Source: Firmicutes bacterium UBA3572
GTDB lineage: Bacteria; Bacillota; Desulfotomaculia; Desulfotomaculales; Desulforudaceae
DNA: 64,000 bases
Assembly (NCBI GenBank): GCA_002375985.1
Contig: DFNH01000034.1
Coordinates: 44,987 to 108,986, forward strand
Direction: 5' to 3'
Numbering within the stretch: position 1 is the first letter of the stretch; every line of letters begins with the position of its first letter. The position numbers and the translations under genes were made by a program. The notes under the pieces are model-generated. The model saw only the letters and a program-made list of their open reading frames with translations. It searched no databases and was not told the origin of the DNA. Shown one piece after another: positions 1 through 8,890 of this stretch.

Positions 1-571
1 GCGGGTGATCACCATGGACCTTCACGCCGGACAGATCCAGGGTTTTTTTGACATCCCGGTGGATCACCTGCCTGCCGGACCGATTTTGGCCGAGTATCTG
101 ATGCGTCGTCAATTGGAGGACGTGGTGGTGGTATCTCCGGACGTGGGCGGGGTGGTCCGGGCCAGGGAACTGGCCGAGCGCATTGGCGCGCCGCTGGCGG
201 TGATTGACAAACGCCGCCCCGAACCCAACGTGGCCGAAATCATCCACGTAATCGGCCCGGTGCAGGGGAAAACGGCGGTCATCTTGGACGACATCATCGA
301 TACCGCGGGCACGATCACCGAAGGCAGCCAGGCGTTGGTGGATTTTGGGGCCAAGGCCGTCTACGTTTGCTGTACCCACCCCATCCTTTCCGGTCCAGCC
401 ATCGACCGGCTGAAGAATTCGGTGGTGGAAGAGGTTATCGTTACCAATACCATCCCCATTCCGCCCGAAAGGTTGTTACCGAAGATCAAGGTACTCTCTG
501 TGGCGCCGCTCTTGGGGGAAACCATCATCCGCGTACACGAAGACCTATCGGTGAGTAAACTTTTCGATTAG
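1..571 (+). CDS. prs: Ribose-phosphate pyrophosphokinase, C-terminal part
   Basis: Makes PRPP from ribose 5-phosphate and ATP for nucleotide, histidine and NAD synthesis. The window opens inside the gene, so only the last 190 or so residues are visible and the true start lies upstream. The visible part starts just before the family motif DLHAGQIQGFF. It continues with the second phosphoribosyltransferase-type half, including the PRPP-binding loop AVILDDIIDTAGTI, and runs to a normal C terminus. An intrinsic terminator follows directly, so the gene appears to end its transcription unit. Position next to ctc/rplY, pth and mfd matches the Bacillus order. Identity is very secure; only the N terminus is missing. 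Confidence 0.97.
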   Translation, partial: RVITMDLHAGQIQGFFDIPVDHLPAGPILAEYLMRRQLEDVVVVSPDVGGVVRARELAERIGAPLAVIDKRRPEPNVAEIIHVIGPVQGKTAVILDDIIDTAGTITEGSQALVDFGAKAVYVCCTHPILSGPAIDRLKNSVVEEVIVTNTIPIPPERLLPKIKVLSVAPLLGETIIRVHEDLSVSKLFD

Positions 572-585
572 GCGCGCTAGCCTAC

Positions 586-617
586 AGGCCGGGGAACGCC
601 CGGCCTTTATTGTTTTT
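586..617 (+). terminator. Intrinsic terminator after prs
   Basis: An 8-bp perfect stem (AGGCCGGG with CCCGGCCT, loop GAACG) is followed by a T-rich run. It lies 15 bases after the prs stop codon. Confidence 0.85.
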
Positions 618-708
618 GCATGTTTTAACATTAATGGCACAACCTGTTTTTCTAAAGTTTGATAAGATGAGGTAAAGGGCATAATTTTTTGCAAGGAGGG
701 AACAGCAC

Positions 709-1335
709 GTGCATGTTGTTAATTTAACCGCCCGGACCAGGACCGGTCGGGGGCGGGGCTACCGCAACCGGCTGAAGAATCAGGGATATGTTCCGGCTGT
801 AGTGTACGGGAAAGAGATAGGCAGCCTGCCCATTGCGGTACAAATCCGCGCGGTGGAGGCCGTTCTCGGTAGAGGAGGGCGTAATACTTTGGTGGCGCTG
901 GAGATTGATCCCGGGAACGGTAAAACCGCGAAATGGGACACCATCATCAAGGAAGTGCAGTACCATCCATTCAAGAACGAGTTGCTACACGTTGACTTTC
1001 ATCAGATTTCCTTGAACGAGGAACTGATCACCAATGTGGCCGTGCGGCTGGTGGGAGAGGCACCCGGAGTCAAGGCTGGAGGCCTTGTGGAACATCTGCT
1101 CCGGGAAATCGAAGTGAGCTGTCTGCCCCGGAACATTCCGGAAGCCATCGAGGTGGACGTTTCGGGACTTGACATCGGAGACAGTATCCACGTGGCCGAC
1201 CTGACCCCGCCCGGGGGCGTGAAGTTTACGACGGACGGGGATGTGGTGGTGGTTACCATCACGGCGCCGGAGCGCGAAACCGAAGAGGCAGAACCAGAGA
1301 CCGTCGAGACGGTACCTGGGGCCGAAGCCGAATGA
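709..1335 (+). CDS. rplY: 50S ribosomal protein L25, long Ctc form
   Basis: Binds 5S rRNA in the large ribosomal subunit; the long form is known in Bacillus as general stress protein Ctc. At 208 residues it has the N-terminal L25 beta-barrel (roughly 1-95), the TL5-type C-terminal domain (about 100-190), and an acidic tail rich in E and P. The start is GTG, 7-8 bases after AAGGAGGG. A 370-base interval from prs to the body of this gene includes the prs terminator, so it probably has its own promoter, which I could not place. pth begins four bases after its stop, indicating co-transcription. Confidence 0.95.
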   Translation: MHVVNLTARTRTGRGRGYRNRLKNQGYVPAVVYGKEIGSLPIAVQIRAVEAVLGRGGRNTLVALEIDPGNGKTAKWDTIIKEVQYHPFKNELLHVDFHQISLNEELITNVAVRLVGEAPGVKAGGLVEHLLREIEVSCLPRNIPEAIEVDVSGLDIGDSIHVADLTPPGGVKFTTDGDVVVVTITAPERETEEAEPETVETVPGAEAE

Positions 1336-1339
1336 GGCC

Positions 1340-1915
1340 ATGAAGCTGGTGGTCGGTTTGGGTAATCCGGGAGAAAAGTACCGGCTTACCCGGCACAACG
1401 TCGGTTTTATGGTGATCGACCGGCTGGTCCCTGCCGTGGGCGCTCCGGTTACCCGCAAGCATTGTTTCTCACTGGTTGGCGAGGGCGCTTTGGATGAGGT
1501 CAAGGTGGTCCTGGCCAAACCCCAGACTTACATGAACTTAAGCGGCCTGGCCGTTTCCAGCTTAACCGCCTATTACCGGGTGGCACCCGCCGATCTCTTG
1601 GTGGTCTGTGATGACCTCGACCTGCCTTTCGGCCGAATCAGGCTGCGGCCGAAGGGAGGGTCGGGCGGGCACCGGGGCTTGGCGTCCGTTATCGCGTCCC
1701 TCGGCCGTTCTGATTTTCCGCGGCTGCGCGTAGGCATAGGAAAGACCGGCGAAGCGGTGGACCACGTCTTGGGCCACTTTGCGGCGGCGGAAGAAGCGGT
1801 GCTGCCCCAAATCCTGGAAACTGCGGCGGCGGCGGCGGTCGCGGTCTGCCGGGATGGTTTAGAGCGGGCAATGAACCGGTTCAACGCATGGCAACCGCAA
1901 ACCGTTAAGGAATAA
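1340..1915 (+). CDS. pth: Peptidyl-tRNA hydrolase
   Basis: Cleaves peptidyl-tRNA released from stalled ribosomes to recycle tRNA. The 191-residue protein starts with MKLVVGLGNPGEKY and carries the catalytic-histidine motif TRHNVGF, the substrate-contact region KPQTYMNLSG, and DDLDLPFG followed by the glycine-rich GGSGGHRGL. Length is normal. I chose the ATG four bases after the rplY stop over longer in-frame starts, because it matches the family N terminus exactly. The gene is likely co-transcribed with rplY; mfd follows after 120 bases. Confidence 0.96.
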   Translation: MKLVVGLGNPGEKYRLTRHNVGFMVIDRLVPAVGAPVTRKHCFSLVGEGALDEVKVVLAKPQTYMNLSGLAVSSLTAYYRVAPADLLVVCDDLDLPFGRIRLRPKGGSGGHRGLASVIASLGRSDFPRLRVGIGKTGEAVDHVLGHFAAAEEAVLPQILETAAAAAVAVCRDGLERAMNRFNAWQPQTVKE

Positions 1916-2035
1916 GGGTAGACTAATCAAAAAAGCTAACCGGCAAGAGCCGATATGGCGTTTAGGGACTGAGGAGGGGTTATTGAGGTCAAAAAGGTGA
2001 GCATTCAAAAGCGAGCGTAAAATATGGGGTGAAGA

Positions 2036-5000
2036 ATGCGCGGTCTAACGGAGTTGCTACTTGAGGCCCCCGCCTTAAAAGCATTGGTTTGCGGGCTAAA
2101 GCGGTACGACCGTCAGCACGTGCACGGGGTCGGCGGGGGACACCAGGCGCTGGTGTGCGCGGCCCTCGGCCGCGATGACCGCCCGGTGTTGGTCGTCACC
2201 CCGGGAGAGCGGGAAGCGGTGGTTTTCGCCGAGAACCTGGCCACCTTGCTTCCCGAGCGGGGGGTATTTTTGTTTCCAGCCTGGGAAATATTACCTGGAC
2301 GGGTGTTGGCTTACAGTAAACATATCGGGGCGCGGCGGGTGCAGGTACTGGAAGCGCTGCTTTGTGGGCACAATCCGGTGGTGGTGGCCCCGGTGGAGGC
2401 CCTGGCCCGGCACCTAACTCCGCCCGATGTTGTCCGGGAGGCCATGTTTTCGCTTAGCACCGGCGATAGTTGGGTTCCGGAGAATCTGCGCCGCCGGCTT
2501 TTGGCCGCCGGCTATGAACCGGTAGGCCGGGTGGATGCCGTGGGGCAATTCGCCGCCCGGGGCGGCATTTTGGACGTTTTTGTGTACACGGCCGAGGCGC
2601 CGGTGCGGATAGAGTTTTTTGGGGATGAAATCACCAGTATGCGCTGGTTTGACCCGGAAACCCAGCGTTCTCGCGCCGAGACCGGCCGGGTGGTTGTGGT
2701 CCCGGCCGGGGAGCTCGTGGTTCAGGAACACTTGTGGGCCGCGGGCGCGGCCGCTCTGCGGCACGAATACGGCCTGCAGTTGGCCCGGTTGAAACGGCGC
2801 GGCGACACCGAGGCCGCCCGGCGTCTCCAAGAGCGCCTGGATGGAGTGCTTGGACTGGTCGAAACTCGCAGCGGATTCCCGGGCGTCGAAGATTTACTCC
2901 CTTATTTTTATCCACAACCGGCAACGCTGATGGATTACCTGGACCCCCGAACGATCCTCTTGTTGTCGGAGCCGGACCGGATCGCCGAGGTGGCGGCGAG
3001 TACCGATCACCAACGTACCCAAGGGTTTGCTGCGCTTTTGGAACAAGGACGGATCCTGCCCGGCCAGTACCGGTTGTACCTGGACCACGAGCGGCTTTTT
3101 CGGGAGATGCGTCGTTTCCCGGTCGTTTACGTGTCCTTGTTCGGACGGATCGGCCGTTTCCCCAAACCGGAGCGGGAGGTCGTTTTTGGGGTGCGGGAGT
3201 TGCCCGTTACGCTTGGGCGATCCGAGGCCGTACTGGCGGAGGTGCGGCGGCGTACAGCGGCAAAACAGGCGGTAGCCCTACTGGTGGGAACCGAGGACCG
3301 GGCCCGGCGGCTTTTAAGCATTCTGCGGCAGGACGGATTACCCGCCTTTAGGAGTGCAGACTTGCGCAAGATGCTCCCCGGTCAGGTGGCCGTGGGCGCC
3401 GGGCGGCTGCACGAAGGTTTCGAAATCCCGGAGACCGGCCTGGTGATCCTGACCGAACGGGAGATTTACGGCAAGCAGCTGCACGACCGGCGGAAAACCC
3501 GGCCTTCCCCACGACGTGCCCCGGAGGAACTGGACCTAAATCCCGGTGACTATGTGGTGCACGCCAACCACGGAATCGGACGCTACCAAGGGATCGTGTT
3601 GCTGGAGATTGCCGGCGTTAAAAGGGAATACCTACTGATCAACTACGCCGGTGACGATAAGCTGTACGTGCCCACCGACCAACTGGGCCTGGTGCAGAAG
3701 TACATCGGGGCCGAAGGTGAGACGCCGCGCCTTTCCCGCCTTGGCGGCAGCGACTGGGCGCGGACCAAGAAGCGGGTGCGTGCGGCGGTGCGGGAGATGG
3801 CCGAGGAACTGATCGAGCTGTACGCCGCCCGTCAGTCTCGGCCCGGCTACCGGTTTGGCGAAGACACACCCTGGCAGAAGGAATTTGAAGCGGCCTTTCC
3901 GTACGAGGAAACCCCGGACCAGCTCAAGGCCATCGCCCAGGTAAAAAAGGACATGCAGCGGGCGCGGCCCATGGACCGGTTGCTTTGCGGCGACGTTGGT
4001 TACGGTAAGACCGAGGTGGCGTTGCGCGCCACCTTCAAAGCGGTGACCGAGGGCAAACAGGTGGCTGTACTGGTGCCGACCACCGTCCTGGCTCAACAGC
4101 ACCTGCAGACCTTTCGGGAGCGGTTCGACGGTTACCCGGTGGTAATCGAAATGCTCAGCCGCTTCCGTTCCTCCCGGGAAATCAAACAGGTCCTGGCCGA
4201 CCTGGCGCTTGGTAAGGTGGATGTCGTGATCGGCACCCACCGGCTGGTGCAGGATGACGTAAGCTTCGCCAACCTGGGACTGATCGTGGTGGATGAGGAG
4301 CAGCGTTTCGGTGTCATGCACAAGGAAAAATTGAAGCTGAAATACCCCGAGGTTGATGTGCTCACCCTGACCGCGACGCCGATCCCCCGGACCTTGTATA
4401 TGTCTCTGGTCGGTATTCGGGACACCAGTCTCCTTGAAACACCGCCTCAGGACCGTTACCCGGTGCAGACTTTCGTGCTGGAGGAGGATCCGGTGCTGAT
4501 CCGGGAGGCGGTGACCCGGGAGTTGGCCCGGGGCGGCCAGATATACTTCGTACATAACCGGGTGTTGGAACTGGATCGGCTGGCCTGCGAATTGCGGGCG
4601 TTGGTGCCGGAGGCGCGGATCGCCGTGGCGCACGGTCAGATGCGCGAGGAGCACCTGGAGCAGGTGATGTTGGACTTTGTGGCCGGGGAGTACGATATGC
4701 TGGTGTGCACCACCATCATCGAAACCGGTCTGGATATTCCGAACGTGAACACCTTGATCGTGAAGGACGCCGACCAGTTGGGTTTGGCCCAACTGTATCA
4801 GTTGCGCGGGCGGGTGGGACGGTCCAACCGTCTGGCCTATGCCTATTTTACTTTCCGCCGGGACCGGCAAATGGGGGAAGCGGCCGAAAAGCGCCTGCGG
4901 GCGATTCGGGATTTCACCGATTTTGGCTCCGGGTTCCGGCTCGCCAAACGGGACCTGGAAATTCGGGGGGCGGGGAATCTGTTGGGCACTGAACAGCACG

Positions 5001-5578
5001 GCAACATTTCCGTGGTCGGCTTTGACATGTACTGCCGCCTGTTGGCGGAAAGTGTGCGCGAACTAAAGGGTGAGGCTCCGGTGGAGGAGTTTGACACGGT
5101 GGTGGAGCTGCCCGTCACCGCCTTCTTGCCGGACACTTACGTCTCCGATCCTGAAGAGAAGGTGCGGCTGTACCATCTCCTGGCGCGTGTGACCGACGTG
5201 CGTGCGGTTGACGAAGTGGCCGACGAACTGCGGGACCGGTTCGGTGCGCCCCCGGCACCGGTGGAAATGTTGTTGGCGGTCGCGAGAGTGCGAGCTTATG
5301 CCAGGGGCTTGCGCATTAAAAGCATCAACACGCAGGGCCGCTGGTGCCGCTTGGTGCTGGGCGAAAACCACTGCCTGGACGGGGGGAGACTGGCGACCGT
5401 TCTTGCCCGCTACCCGGGGCGGGTCCGTTTTAAAGAGGGGGAGTCCGGTTTTGAGATTTGGCTGCGCTTTGACCAGGTCGAAAACGATTCCGGCATGATC
5501 CGCGATCTAGAATCATTTCTTGCCAATATTAGTCAAGTCCCGGAAGGGCAGATTTCTGAAGGCCACCGCCGTCATTAG
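2036..5578 (+). CDS. mfd: Transcription-repair coupling factor Mfd
   Basis: ATP-dependent translocase that removes RNA polymerase stalled at DNA lesions and recruits UvrA. At 1180 residues it is full length. Order of domains: UvrB-like N-terminal modules (about 1-330), the CarD-like RNA polymerase interaction domain (near 500-580, containing GDYVVHANHGIGRYQG), the RecG-type helicase core with Walker A GDVGYGKTE near residue 652 and the DEEQ box VVDEEQRFGV, the second helicase lobe with RGRVGRS, and the C-terminal D7 domain. It starts with ATG. A TTATCCACA DnaA-box match at 2908-2916 falls within the coding sequence and is probably chance. It sits in the classic pth-mfd-spoVT order. Confidence 0.97.
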   Translation: MRGLTELLLEAPALKALVCGLKRYDRQHVHGVGGGHQALVCAALGRDDRPVLVVTPGEREAVVFAENLATLLPERGVFLFPAWEILPGRVLAYSKHIGARRVQVLEALLCGHNPVVVAPVEALARHLTPPDVVREAMFSLSTGDSWVPENLRRRLLAAGYEPVGRVDAVGQFAARGGILDVFVYTAEAPVRIEFFGDEITSMRWFDPETQRSRAETGRVVVVPAGELVVQEHLWAAGAAALRHEYGLQLARLKRRGDTEAARRLQERLDGVLGLVETRSGFPGVEDLLPYFYPQPATLMDYLDPRTILLLSEPDRIAEVAASTDHQRTQGFAALLEQGRILPGQYRLYLDHERLFREMRRFPVVYVSLFGRIGRFPKPEREVVFGVRELPVTLGRSEAVLAEVRRRTAAKQAVALLVGTEDRARRLLSILRQDGLPAFRSADLRKMLPGQVAVGAGRLHEGFEIPETGLVILTEREIYGKQLHDRRKTRPSPRRAPEELDLNPGDYVVHANHGIGRYQGIVLLEIAGVKREYLLINYAGDDKLYVPTDQLGLVQKYIGAEGETPRLSRLGGSDWARTKKRVRAAVREMAEELIELYAARQSRPGYRFGEDTPWQKEFEAAFPYEETPDQLKAIAQVKKDMQRARPMDRLLCGDVGYGKTEVALRATFKAVTEGKQVAVLVPTTVLAQQHLQTFRERFDGYPVVIEMLSRFRSSREIKQVLADLALGKVDVVIGTHRLVQDDVSFANLGLIVVDEEQRFGVMHKEKLKLKYPEVDVLTLTATPIPRTLYMSLVGIRDTSLLETPPQDRYPVQTFVLEEDPVLIREAVTRELARGGQIYFVHNRVLELDRLACELRALVPEARIAVAHGQMREEHLEQVMLDFVAGEYDMLVCTTIIETGLDIPNVNTLIVKDADQLGLAQLYQLRGRVGRSNRLAYAYFTFRRDRQMGEAAEKRLRAIRDFTDFGSGFRLAKRDLEIRGAGNLLGTEQHGNISVVGFDMYCRLLAESVRELKGEAPVEEFDTVVELPVTAFLPDTYVSDPEEKVRLYHLLARVTDVRAVDEVADELRDRFGAPPAPVEMLLAVARVRAYARGLRIKSINTQGRWCRLVLGENHCLDGGRLATVLARYPGRVRFKEGESGFEIWLRFDQVENDSGMIRDLESFLANISQVPEGQISEGHRRH

Positions 5579-5604
5579 GGGCGGACAATTCCTTGGAAAA
5601 ATAT

Positions 5605-5634
5605 GAATAAATGCCTGTGGGGCGATGTATACTA
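5605..5634 (+). promoter_or_regulatory. Sigma-G-like promoter of spoVT
   Basis: GAATA at 5605-5609 and TATACTA at 5628-5634, separated by 18 bases, resemble the forespore sigma-G consensus (GHATR and CATWMTA-like). The spoVT start codon lies 50 bases downstream. In Bacillus spoVT is sigma-G dependent, which supports the call. No transcript data are available here. Confidence 0.5.
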
Positions 5635-5683
5635 TTTGCAGCGAGGATGGTTAACCCTTGTAAAAAAGGAGGGACGGAGTCCA

Positions 5684-6244
5684 ATGAAGGCAACCGGCAT
5701 AGTACGCCGCATCGATGACTTAGGAAGGGTGGTTATCCCCAAGGAAATCAGACGGACTTTGCGCATCCGCGAAGGTGATCCTCTCGAAATTTTTGTGGAC
5801 CGCGACGGAGAAGTGATCCTGAAAAAATACTCTCCCATCGGGGAGCTCGGTGATTTTGCCAAGGAGTATGCCGATTCTCTCTACGAAGCCACCGGCCATA
5901 TCGCCTGTATCGCTGACCGTGACACGATCATCGCTGTTTCGGGCGCCCCCAAGAAGGAGTTTCTCAATAAACCGGTTGGCCCGGCCGTGGAAAAGGTGAT
6001 GGAGGAGCGCCGGCCGGTCATCATCAACGCACCCGGGGATGAGCCGCTTTGCAAGGAGTGCCTTGCCGGCGAAAACGGGGAGTGCAAGTATACTGCGGAG
6101 GTGATTGCACCTATTGTGTCGGAAGGCGATCCGATCGGGGCGGTGATGTTGATTTCCAAGGAGCCTGGAGCCAAAATGGGCCAGTTAGAATTGAAGCTGT
6201 CGGAAACGGCAGCAGGATTTCTGGCCAAGCAAATGGAACAATAA
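5684..6244 (+). CDS. spoVT: Stage V sporulation regulator SpoVT
   Basis: Forespore transcription factor that tunes sigma-G genes and spore germination properties. The 186-residue protein has an N-terminal AbrB/MazE-type swapped-hairpin DNA-binding domain (residues 1-50, GIVRRIDDLGRVVIPKEIRR) and a C-terminal GAF domain (about 56-180). I chose the ATG at 5684, six bases after AAGGAGGGACGG, over an upstream in-frame start because the family begins MKATGIVRR. It follows mfd after about 100 bases and is preceded by a sigma-G-like promoter; a GNRA-loop terminator overlaps its stop. Confidence 0.95.
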   Translation: MKATGIVRRIDDLGRVVIPKEIRRTLRIREGDPLEIFVDRDGEVILKKYSPIGELGDFAKEYADSLYEATGHIACIADRDTIIAVSGAPKKEFLNKPVGPAVEKVMEERRPVIINAPGDEPLCKECLAGENGECKYTAEVIAPIVSEGDPIGAVMLISKEPGAKMGQLELKLSETAAGFLAKQMEQ

Positions 6245-6266
6245 TGGCCGAAAGGCCATTTTTTTT
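6243..6266 (+). terminator. Intrinsic terminator after spoVT
   Basis: A 7-bp stem (AATGGCC with GGCCATT) capped by a GAAA tetraloop and followed by a run of T. It begins within the spoVT stop codon, giving a very compact gene end. Confidence 0.85.
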
Positions 6267-6283
6267 ATGTCGGGGGTTTTTTT

Positions 6284-7741
6284 ATGGGAAGCAGAGTGTT
6301 AATCGCCGGGCTCGGCCCGGGGGCGGTGGAGGCGGTGCCGGCCGGGTTGGTGCGGGAGTTGGGCCGGGTGGATCGGGTCTATGTGCGTACCGCCCGGCAC
6401 CCGGTGATCCCCTGGCTTTCCAGCCAGGGGATCCGGTTTGAATCTTTCGACCGGTATTATGAGGAGCAGGAGACCTTTGAAGAGGTGTACCGGCGGATTA
6501 CAGACACCGTGATCCGGGAGGCCGGTCACGCCGTGGTGGCCTACCTGGTACCGGGGCATCCGCTGGTGGCCGAAGAGGCCAGCCGGATGATTCTGGCCCG
6601 GGCCCGGGAAGTGGGCCTTGCGGTCCGGGTGCTGCCCGCCATGAGCTTTTTAGATGCTCTGTTTGCGGCGCTGAACCTGGACCCGACCGAGGGAGTCCTG
6701 GTCGCCGACGCCCTGGAGCCCGATCGTATCGTGCCGGTGACTGCGGCAGGCGTGGTGCTGACGCAGGTTCACAACCGGATGGTAGCCGGGGAGTTGAAGA
6801 TCCGGCTGATGGCTTACTATCCCGATGCGCACCCGGTCTGGGTCGTCCGGGCGGCTGGTGTCCCGGACCTGGAAAAGATCGAGGAGGTTCCGCTTTATGC
6901 TTTGGACCGTCTGGACTGGCTGGATCACTTAACCTCGGTGTATGTACCGCCCGCCAGCGGGGACGCGCAAAACGCCAGTTTGGCGCGCCTGGTGGGGATA
7001 ATGGCTGTGCTTCGCGGTGCTAACGGTTGCCCTTGGGACCGTGCGCAAACCCACCAGTCCATCGGGCGTTACCTGATTGAGGAAACGTACGAGGTGCTCG
7101 ACGCCATCGAACAGCAGGACATGCATAGTCTCTGTGAAGAATTGGGAGACTTATTACTGCAAATCGTGTTTCACGCACAGATAGCCAAGGAGCACGGACA
7201 TTTTGACATTGGAGATGTAGTCCGTACCGTTTGCGACAAGATGGTTTTCCGGCACCCCCATGTTTTTGGGCACACGGAGGTCCGGGATGCGGACGAGGTG
7301 TTGACCAACTGGGAAAGGTTGAAATTGAAGGAAAAGGAAGGCTCCGGAAAGTCATGCCTGGCGGGTATTCCCAGAAGCCTGCCATCGCTTTTGCGGGCGG
7401 ATCGGGTGCAGGGCAAGGCGGCCCGCATCGGTTTCGATTGGCCCGACTTCCGGGGTGCGTGGGCCAAGCTGGAGGAGGAGTTGGCCGAGTTACGGGAAGT
7501 GCTGGATCAGGATAACCCGGAGCGCGTACGCGAAGAATTGGGCGACCTGTTGTTCGCGGCGGTGAACGTGGCCAGGCTTCTGGGGGTTGACGCCGAAGAG
7601 GCCTTGCGCTTGACGGTGGACAAGTTTACCCGCCGATTTGCGCTGGTGGAAGAAAAATATAGGCTTTCCCGGTCGGACAAGGTGTCGCTGGCCGAAATGG
7701 ATGAATGGTGGGAAGCGGCAAAAAAACTGGAAAATTCGTAG
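6284..7741 (+). CDS. mazG: Tetrapyrrole-methylase/MazG fusion, YabN-type NTP pyrophosphohydrolase
   Basis: Predicted nucleoside triphosphate pyrophosphohydrolase. The 485-residue protein is the usual fusion seen in spore formers: an N-terminal SAM-dependent tetrapyrrole methylase fold (about 1-225, beginning VLIAGLGPGAVEAVP), whose role in this fusion is not established, and a C-terminal duplicated MazG domain (about 240-485). The metal-binding acidic motifs EETYEVLDAIEQ, EELGDLLLQ and, in the second repeat, REELGDLLFAAVNVARLL are intact. It starts at ATG shortly after the spoVT terminator with only a G-rich stretch as ribosome site. Neighbour hup follows after 90 bases. Confidence 0.94.
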   Translation: MGSRVLIAGLGPGAVEAVPAGLVRELGRVDRVYVRTARHPVIPWLSSQGIRFESFDRYYEEQETFEEVYRRITDTVIREAGHAVVAYLVPGHPLVAEEASRMILARAREVGLAVRVLPAMSFLDALFAALNLDPTEGVLVADALEPDRIVPVTAAGVVLTQVHNRMVAGELKIRLMAYYPDAHPVWVVRAAGVPDLEKIEEVPLYALDRLDWLDHLTSVYVPPASGDAQNASLARLVGIMAVLRGANGCPWDRAQTHQSIGRYLIEETYEVLDAIEQQDMHSLCEELGDLLLQIVFHAQIAKEHGHFDIGDVVRTVCDKMVFRHPHVFGHTEVRDADEVLTNWERLKLKEKEGSGKSCLAGIPRSLPSLLRADRVQGKAARIGFDWPDFRGAWAKLEEELAELREVLDQDNPERVREELGDLLFAAVNVARLLGVDAEEALRLTVDKFTRRFALVEEKYRLSRSDKVSLAEMDEWWEAAKKLENS

Positions 7742-7830
7742 GAAATCTTTCCTTGCGGGCAGGAAATCCAGCAGAGCTAAAGAATAGTAAAAGACCAGAA
7801 TCCTAATACCATTTATAGGAGGGTGTCGTG

Positions 7831-8109
7831 GTGAATAAAGCCGAACTCATTTCGAGCGTTGCCGAAAAGGCGAACTTGACCAAAAAGGATGCCGAAAAAG
7901 CGCTTAGTGCCGTACTGGACACTATCGGTGAAGCCCTGGCGCAGGGTGACAAGGTGCAGTTGGTCGGGTTTGGGACCTTTGAAACCCGGGTAAGAGCGGC
8001 CCGTAAGGGAAGAAACCCGCAGACCGGCCAGGAAATCGAGATCGCCGCCACCAAGGTGCCGGTTTTCAAGGCGGGTAAAGCCCTGCGGGAGTCGGTGAGT
8101 AACAGTTAA
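7831..8109 (+). CDS. hup: DNA-binding protein HU
   Basis: Small basic histone-like protein that bends and compacts DNA. The 92-residue sequence MNKAELISSVAEKANLTKKD opens a typical HU fold. The signature GFGTFETRVRAARKGRNPQTG lies in the DNA-binding arm region, followed by the C-terminal PVFKAGKALRESV. Two adjacent GTG codons could start it (7828 or 7831); the second gives the family-standard MNKAEL and sits 10 bases after AGGAGGG. The S4-domain gene follows six bases after the stop, so they are probably one transcript, as in other Firmicutes. Confidence 0.95.
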   Translation: MNKAELISSVAEKANLTKKDAEKALSAVLDTIGEALAQGDKVQLVGFGTFETRVRAARKGRNPQTGQEIEIAATKVPVFKAGKALRESVSNS

Positions 8110-8115
8110 GCACAA

Positions 8116-8379
8116 GTGCGTCTGGACAAATTCCTGAAGGTATCGCGGATCATCAAGCGACGCAGCCTGGCCAAAGAGGCCTGCGACCGCGGGCTGGTTG
8201 CCGTCAACGGACGCCCGGCCAAGGCGGGCACCATGCTCAAGCCGGGTGACTTAGTGACTGTTAATTTGGGTTCCAGGACTTTGGAATTTGAAGTTCTGGC
8301 GCTGACCGAGAATATACCAGCAAGGCTGGCTACCAGTCTCTACCGTCTGCGGAAGAAGGAAACCAGAAGCGGAGGGTAG
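8116..8379 (+). CDS. rqcP: S4-domain RNA-binding protein RqcP (Hsp15-like)
   Basis: Binds tRNA/rRNA on obstructed 50S subunits; in Bacillus the homologue (YabO) works with RqcH to add alanine tails to stalled chains. The 87-residue protein begins MRLDKFLKVSRIIKRRSLAKE, which is the S4 RNA-binding fold, and ends in a short basic tail. Start is GTG immediately after hup, without a strong ribosome site, suggesting translational coupling. A terminator lies 30 bases after the stop, closing the hup-rqcP unit. Confidence 0.93.
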   Translation: MRLDKFLKVSRIIKRRSLAKEACDRGLVAVNGRPAKAGTMLKPGDLVTVNLGSRTLEFEVLALTENIPARLATSLYRLRKKETRSGG

Positions 8380-8408
8380 AGGGGGAGGTGGCGGCCTTTT
8401 TCTTTTCC

Positions 8409-8431
8409 GGAGCAGAATCGCTCCTTTTTTT
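8409..8431 (+). terminator. Intrinsic terminator after rqcP
   Basis: GGAGC pairs with GCTCC across a six-base loop and is followed by seven T residues. Confidence 0.75.
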
Positions 8432-8575
8432 ATTGCATATATTGCATACCATGCCGGAGAGAAGACATATCCATTTAATTAATTAATCAAGGCGAAACGA
8501 CGGTTGCTCGGCAGGGATTACTCTGGGGGCCGTTGGTTCTTGCGTGGTATATGATCGCCGGAGGGGGATCAGAAA

Positions 8576-8854
8576 GTGAACCAGGAAACCAAGCACCGGC
8601 TCGAAGTGGTGCAGCGTAAGGAGATCAGGGTGGACGGCGTCCAACACGTGGAGAGTTACACCGAAGAGGAGATTGTCATCGACACGAACATGGGCGTCAT
8701 CGTCCTGGTGGGGGATGGGCTGAACATCACCCAACTTGACCTGCAAACCGGGGGCTTGCAGGTAAACGGTTTCATTAACGGAATTCAGTACCAGGAAACC
8801 GGGACCAGGAAGTCCCGCCGGGGGCGTAACATTTTGGGCCGAATCCTGAAGTAG
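8576..8854 (+). CDS. yabP: Sporulation protein YabP
   Basis: Needed for spore cortex/coat assembly in Bacillus, where it is made in the mother cell. The 92-residue protein has the YabP/YqfC fold, with NQETKHRLEVVQRKEIRVDGV at the N terminus and INGIQYQETGTRK near the C terminus. GTG start, preceded by GGAGGGGGATC. The 145 bases upstream after the rqcP terminator contain repeated TTGCATA/TGCATACC motifs but no convincing sigma-E promoter that I can place. yabQ follows directly. Confidence 0.92.
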   Translation: MNQETKHRLEVVQRKEIRVDGVQHVESYTEEEIVIDTNMGVIVLVGDGLNITQLDLQTGGLQVNGFINGIQYQETGTRKSRRGRNILGRILK

Positions 8855-8890
8855 GACCTGGCTTTGCGCCGGGCAAAGGGGTACACCATC

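Noticed and set aside
2908..2916. DnaA box within mfd
   Set aside because: Single match inside a conserved coding region (FYPQP), without a partner site.
3632..4999. Reverse open frame of 455 codons inside mfd
   Set aside because: Antisense shadow of a clearly functional helicase gene.
8432..8460. Sigma-E promoter before yabP (TTGCATATATTGCATACC)
   Set aside because: The -35-like and -10-like elements are too close together for a sigma-E promoter.
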